Of a stretch of 64,000 nucleotides of DNA, positions 59,339 to 64,000 are shown in pieces; positions within the stretch are counted from its first letter, which is position 1, and every line of letters begins with the position of its first letter. The notes beneath the pieces are model-generated. The model saw nothing but the letters and a program-made list of their open reading frames with translations. It was not told the origin of the DNA and did no database searches. The translations under genes were made by a program, and so were the position numbers. Source of the stretch: Pseudeuparius sepicola (taxonomy: Eukaryota > Arthropoda > Insecta > Coleoptera > Anthribidae); NCBI GenBank assembly GCA_963920635.1, contig OY987298.1:34689787-34753786 (forward strand). The letters run 5' to 3'.

Positions 59339-60095
59339 GGCAAATTTTTGAAGTCGGTTTTAATTTTTTTGTTAAAATTTTTTTATTTCTTATTTTTTGG
59401 TGAATTATTAAGAATTGTCGAAATCGGTCCAATATTACATTCCATCCCCTATTTGTCCACACTTATGATTGAATTTTTTCTCTTTAAATTTAAATGTGAC
59501 CACCCCTAAGGTAACCCCTTTCTAATAAAATAAGAATCATCCAAATCGGTCCAATATGAACTTTCATCCCCTATTTATCTACCCTTAGGGGTGGAATTTT
59601 TTCTTTAAATTTAATGGGACCACACCTAAGGTACCCCTTTCCAATAAAGCAAGGATCATCGAAATCGGTCCAATATGAAATTTCATCCCCTATTTTCCAC
59701 CCTTACGGGTGGAATTTTTTCTTCAAATTTAAATGGGGGCGCTATTAATGTAATCCCTTTCTAATAAAAAGAGAATCATCGAAATCGGTCCAATATGAAA
59801 TTCCATCCCCTATTTTTCCACCCTTAGGGTTGGAATTTTTTGTTCAAATTTAAATGGGGCCACCTCTAAGGTACTCCCTACAAAAAAGAATCATCGAAAT
59901 CGGTTCAATATGAAATTTCATCCCCTATTTGTCTACCCTTAGGGGTGGAATTTTTTCTTCAAATTTAAATGGGACCATTCTGTAGGTACCCTTTCAAATA
60001 ATAAAAGAATTGTCCAAATCGGTTTATAAATGACGGAGTTCTGAGGCAACAAACATAAAAAAACATGCAACCTCCTCCTTTTTTGAAGTCTGTTA
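59339..60095. repeat. Tandem array of about 119-bp units, six copies
   Basis: ATCGAAATCGGTCCAATATG recurs near 59414, 59534, 59654, 59774, 59889 and 60007, followed each time by TTTCATCCCCTATTTGTC and AGGGGTGGAATTTTTTCTTC. The array is bracketed by TTTTTGAAGTCGGTTTTA (59345) and CCTCCTCCTTTTTTGAAGTC (60071). That last sequence is an end I recognise from widespread insect repeats. The array is probably part of, or amplified from, one such element. Confidence 0.88.
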
Positions 60096-60156
60096 AAAAT
60101 AATGTGGATAGGTGCGTAGTGATTCTGTTGTTGTCGTTTTTTAGTAATAGTATATT

Positions 60157-60274
60157 ATTAACCAAGGTTTAGACAGAGGCTATTATTGACCCGAACGTCA
60201 ATATTAAATCCCGAGGCAACGCCGAGGGATTTAAGACGTGAGGGCAATAATAGCTGTCTAAACCGTGGTTAATA
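60157..60274. repeat. 118-bp imperfect hairpin at the left flank of the recombinase
   Basis: TTAACCAAGGTTTAGACAG at the left pairs with CTGTCTAAACCGTGGTTAA at the right. The inner pairs are CTATTATTG with CAATAATAG and TTAAATCCC with GGGATTTAA around GAGGCAACGCCGA. Confidence 0.85.
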
Positions 60275-60280
60275 TACAAT

Positions 60281-60340
60281 TTTTTCCACTACTAACACTC
60301 CATAAAAATATTTTTCCACTACTAACACTCCATAAAAATA
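60281..60340. repeat. Two exact tandem copies of a 30-bp unit
   Basis: TTTTTCCACTACTAACACTC plus CATAAAAATA, twice without change. The first 16 bases are inverted at 62072-62087. Confidence 0.95.
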
Positions 60341-60568
60341 TTATTGTAAAAAATTGTAAAGCATTTTTAATAGTAAACTTACCTTTGTTTTTTCCTTCAT
60401 ATTATTTAATAACAAATCAAGTTAGCCTTGATTTTTGTTTCATCAAATGAAGTTTCTTTACTGTTATCTGTCAAATTTAGCCATTAATTATTATTATTAT
60501 TATTTATTCTTGACTAAATCAACTGTGAGTTTATATTATTTTTGTGAAAAAGTGTGATAATAATTATC

Positions 60569-61659
60569 ATGATGGCTCATCCTCGCCAAACATATTCTGC
60601 ATTCCTCCGGAAATTAGAGAAGAGGCACAAAAGATGAATGATCAGTTGCTTCCACAGAAGTCGAAAAGTGTTTACTTAAAAACTTATACAATGTTTAAAG
60701 ACTGGTGAAAAATGAAGAATATTGAAACAATTTCTGAAAATATATTATTGGTATATTTTCGAACGCAAGCTGAAAACAATAAATCATCAAGCTTGTGGGC
60801 AACGTTTTCTATGTTAAAATCCACGATTTCATTGAAGGAAAATATTGACATTTCGAAGTAGGTATTTTAAACTGGTAGCATTTTTGAAAAGGCAAAATAC
60901 TAATTATGTAGCGAAAAAATCACTTGTTTTTAAAGAAGATGAAATTGCACGATTTTTGAGAGATGCACCAGACGAAGTGTTTTTAACAGCAAAGGTACCT
61001 ACCTAAACATGCCTCGTTCTACTTTACATATATTTACATATTTACAATAAACAATAATTACTTTATTACTTACTAGGTTGTACTTGTTATCGCAGTTGCT
61101 GGTGCATGTAGAACAGACGAACTTTGTAATATGCTTCGAAAAGACTTGGATGTTCGAGACGATATGATTGTTATTGATATTTCTACTAGTAAAAATGGAA
61201 CAGCACGAAAGTTTGTTATCATGAAGCCAGTTTGGGTCGAAGTTGTTAAAAAGTATATTCAAAAACGGCCTACCCCAGATTTACCACGCTTATTTTAGCG
61301 GAAAATGGTGGCGATCTTATAACTGTAAAACAGCACGGAGAATAGCTAAAATGGTTCAAGGGCCAGTTTACAGTGCTACATCAGTACCTGTAGTTGCGCA
61401 GAGCGATAACACTATCCATCCAAATGATAGTCATAATGAACCTCGTGATGAACAGTTATTTGATATTGGTAGTTCTAGTTCCTTTGCTAATATAGAATCG
61501 AGAAATCCCGCCAGTGTTACACAAAAAATATCAGATAATATTGACTTAAACAACCAACACATTAATATTCCGGTTACAAATACAAGCACTGCAACAGGTT
61601 TAATTAATATGACTAGTTACAATTGCACAGTCAATTATTACATTAATAATAATAATTAG
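60569..61659 (+). pseudogene. Crypton-like tyrosine recombinase, broken
   Basis: ATGs lie at 60569 and 60572. The conserved frame starts near 60598 (I-P-P-E-I-R-E-E-A) with the core-binding domain (Y-L-K-T-Y-x-M-F-K-D-W, then S-S-L-W-A-T-F-S-M-L-K). A stop (TGA) follows W, and a second break lies near 60858. An 82-bp intron (60995-61076) has good GT..AG borders. Directly after it comes box I of the catalytic domain, A-V-A-G-A-C-R-T-D-E-L, with the catalytic Arg. The frame then loses the H-x-x-R box: R-P-T-P-D-L-P-R is followed almost at once, in another frame, by G-G-D-L-I-T-V-K-Q-H-G, the late His-Gly box. The C-terminal Asn-rich end (N-C-T-V-N-Y-Y) closes at 61659. The family is that of Crypton/DUF3504 recombinases. 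Confidence 0.7.
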
Positions 61660-62090
61660 TTTTAGTTGTAATTTGTAATTTTTGTTTTCCCAAATACTTA
61701 AATAAACGTTGTTTCATCAGCTGTTGTTACTAATTTTAGGTTAGAACGGTTAGGTGGAGGTGGGGAAAGGGAAGGTTAGATTTCTGTTTTGTGGGCACTG
61801 GGCAGGGTCCACAAGTAAAAATATCTACATTGGCGTGTGTTCAGCGTTTAATACAAATTGAAAAAAATCAGTAAAATAAGTAAGCAGGGTTGTATAATAC
61901 GAAATTGTGCCGTACATAGAAGAGCCTGATACTAGTGACCCGTGACGTCAATTCATTATTGACCTTGGTCAATAATAAATTATTATTATAATATAATAAA
62001 TTATTATTGACCTGGGGAGAGAAAATCAACTTCTCGGGTTAATGATGGGTCAATAATACATGCTTTTTAGGGTTAGTAGTGGAAAAAAGT

Positions 62091-62370
62091 ATTTTAATGA
62101 AGTGGCTTTAAAATTTGCTATTGTCCAATGCTTCTATATTTTTAGCCTTAACTACAGGGCGAGTCTTTGACTAGTACAAAAATTTTAATCTAAAATAATG
62201 TGTCCGTTACAATTTTTTTAAGTTTGGTTACCGAGGAATCTTCCCTCTATTACGAGCAGACCGATGGCTTGTCTCTACCTACATGAGTTGGTTGTTCCAA
62301 TTCCACTAACCATACCAGATATTAATTAAAAGTTGAATGAGGAAAGTGTTTAGTTTGATGTTAATAATTT
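62091..62370. other. Short unassigned spacer
   Basis: AT-rich. No frame or repeat recognised. Confidence 0.45.
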
Positions 62371-63503
62371 TTTAAGTGGACACAAATCAATAAAAAATTG
62401 ATTTGTTGGGATATTTTCAATTTTTTTTTGATACAAAGGTCTTCAAAATGCGTAACTTTCTACGTGAACACATTTGTCAAATTGCAATTCTAGGGCCGGC
62501 TAAGATTTTTTTTAAACCCCGATTTTCCATTCTGCAGGTTGTCAAAGTTGAGCAAAATAGGAATTTTAAAGGCACCTGCAAAGTCAAGTGTGCCGTGGAA
62601 TCCCCTCAAAACAGTTAAATGGTTAATAGGACCACTCAAGGTGTTGGTGTGCAAAGGTCCAATTCAAAGTATACAGAATGTTCTTATCTGTGCCATCTTA
62701 AAATGCTGGATTTTTATGAAACTTACGGGTCATGAAACTTACGGGTCATGAGTGCTGTGGAATCATTGAAAAAATATTGATAAACACAAAAGTAAAATAT
62801 TTCTTTACAAAATGCCAACTAACAAATAAAAACAATTTAAATTATTGGACCTTACTCAACAAAGTCACTGTCTAAGATGATACATTTTCTGTGCGTTTAC
62901 TGTTGTGGCACACCAGCCACCTTAACTGATATGGACTTACTGACTGGCAGGCTTCTGTATTTTTTAGATTTAGTTCGTTTATAGTATGTGGAGCGGTTTT
63001 GATATACACGATTTTTGACCCGTATCAAGTTACAAAAAAATCAGTAATTTGAGATGGCACAGATAAGAGCACTCTGTATATTTTGTATTGAACTTTTGCA
63101 CAATAACACCTTGAGTGGTCCTATTAACCATTTAAGGGTTTTGAGGGGATTCCATGGCACTCTTGACTTGGCAGATGCCTTTAAAATTCCTATTTTGCTC
63201 AACTTTGACACCCTGCAGAATGGAACTCCCTGTATATTTTTTATTCGAATTTGGTATGTAGGGGTTTTTGGGTGTTCTGATTAACGCTGTGGGGTCAGAT
63301 TTTAAATAAAAAAATGCCTAAATAGATTTTGTGAAAATCGGGGTTTAAAAAAAATCTTAGCCGGCCCTGGAAATGCAATTTGACAAATATGTTCACGTAG
63401 AAAGTTGCGCATTTTGAAGACCTTTGTATCAAAAAAAAATTTGAAAATATCCCAACAAATCAATTTTTTATTGATTTGGGTCCACTTAAAAGTGAACACC
63501 CTG
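62371..63503. mobile_element. Foldback element, second copy of the 54897 family
   Basis: The right end matches the family (TTTTAAAAGTGAACACCCTG-type, ending 63503, then TA). The left tip is cut at TTTAAGTGGACAC. The arms share GTTGAGCAAAATAGGAATTTT and ATTAATAGGACCACTC. The core (62800-63000) contains GTTGTGGCACACCAGCCACC, which matches 4690-4720 in inverted orientation, tying this copy to the one at 4440-7141. Confidence 0.85.
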
Positions 63504-64000
63504 TAGGTACATGAGTGCTACTAGTGAAATTCAATGTCCTATTAAGAAATCCGACGTTAGGGCCATCGGCAAAGTGCCCCGTTTAACCTTTTGAGCCGAC
63601 CTTAATTAAATTTAAATAATGGAAGCGGCACTTGCAATTCCCATGCATTTATAAATCCACCACTCCTAAATATTTGATCCGGAGTGGCGGCACAATGGTT
63701 GCACGGCGTTGCATGCGCCGACAATGAATCCCAGTTTTATTAGGCACCGTAGAGATTACACTGCCAAAATAAGAATTTTAACATGTCTCCTTAGGATTCC
63801 TAAATTATTACAGGATTCATTATCGGAACACCTATTAAATTAGATTCTGCGTCCGTGTTTATGTTCTCGTTTTCTATCAACTTGGATAAATCAATAATTT
63901 CTATGTAATATTTTTAAAGCTACTTTTCCCAAAAAGCACAAAAACTGAATTTTCCACAGATGGGCTACACGATACAGTGTGTCTCCTGATTACCCTTCGA
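63504..64000. other. Unassigned stretch with a low-repeat, GC-richer block
   Basis: 63545-63760 contains balanced, non-repetitive sequence including TGCATTTATAAATCC and the near-palindrome CGGCGTTGCATGCGCCG. No coding frame. It is a candidate host regulatory sequence. Confidence 0.35.

Larger units (their letters stand above)
60157..62090. mobile_element. Crypton-like (tyrosine recombinase) element remnant
   Basis: A tyrosine-recombinase gene (60569-61659, +) is flanked by inverted copies of TTTTTCCACTACTAAC (left 60281 and again 60311; right as GTTAGTAGTGGAAAAA at 62072-62087). Both flanks also hold hairpins built on TATTATTGACC/GGTCAATAATA words (60180-60255 and 61963-62057). Cryptons usually lack long TIRs, so the ends are unusual. 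Borders are approximate. Confidence 0.6.

Noticed and set aside
59339..60095. Possible CRISPR-like array
   Set aside because: The whole 119-bp unit repeats without unique spacers, in an insect-type genome.

Overview
The window looks like insect nuclear DNA. It is AT-rich and full of short A/T homopolymers, has GT..AG introns of about 80 to 350 bases inside transposon genes, and carries an insect-type set of DNA transposons (P-like/THAP, mariner-like, Tigger/pogo, THAP-DDE_Tnp_4, Crypton-like tyrosine recombinase), a Gypsy-type LTR retrotransposon and a Penelope-like retroelement. The order of insect cannot be fixed from the sequence. Nearly everything that can be named is mobile DNA. Only one host exon candidate is visible (32636-32917, + strand, ATG at 32809), so much of the window may be intron or intergenic DNA around that gene.

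Layout. 1-1585: satellite of about 120-bp units with an orientation change near 345. 2302-3533: AT-rich element with short terminal inverted repeats (TIRs). 4440-7141: foldback element interrupted by a second insertion. 8645-13523: complete P-element-like transposon with perfect 32-bp TIRs and a GTGAAGT target duplication, inserted into an older SWIM-type transposase fossil. 13861-15799: mariner-superfamily element with 367-bp TIRs and an intact transposase. 17361-18270: deleted Tigger/pogo element. 20570-21080: DDE_Tnp_4-like nuclease fossil. 21815-22581: foldback. 22920-24806: THAP-DDE_Tnp_4 element with 31-bp TIRs and a 9-bp target duplication. 29329-29818: MITE. 32636-32917: host exon candidate. 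33880-37085: second P-like transposase fossil, split by a mariner-like insertion (34729-35955). 38283-42346: Gypsy-type element with two 238-bp LTRs and an integrase deletion. 45871-46617 and 46850-47766: two foldback or long-TIR elements. 51612-52135: Penelope-like GIY-YIG end. 52860-53232, 54897-56151 and 56304-56753: more inverted-repeat elements. 57655-57840: another THAP fossil. 59339-60095: 120-bp tandem array. 60157-62090: Crypton-like tyrosine recombinase remnant with hairpin ends. 62371-63503: second copy of the 54.9-kb foldback family.

How the parts relate. The window is a layered record of insertions. Four nestings can be read directly: P-like into SWIM transposase, mariner-like into P-like copy 2, an unknown insertion into a foldback, and THAP-DDE_Tnp_4 into an exon-like stretch. 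The 14-base motif GTGGGTTTTCTGGG, which contains the first nine bases of the P-like TIR, recurs in the THAP-end half of that transposon, and a 12-base version occurs near one end of the THAP-DDE_Tnp_4 element. It may be a THAP binding site. Only the mariner transposase at 14305-15381 has an unbroken frame with all three catalytic aspartates.
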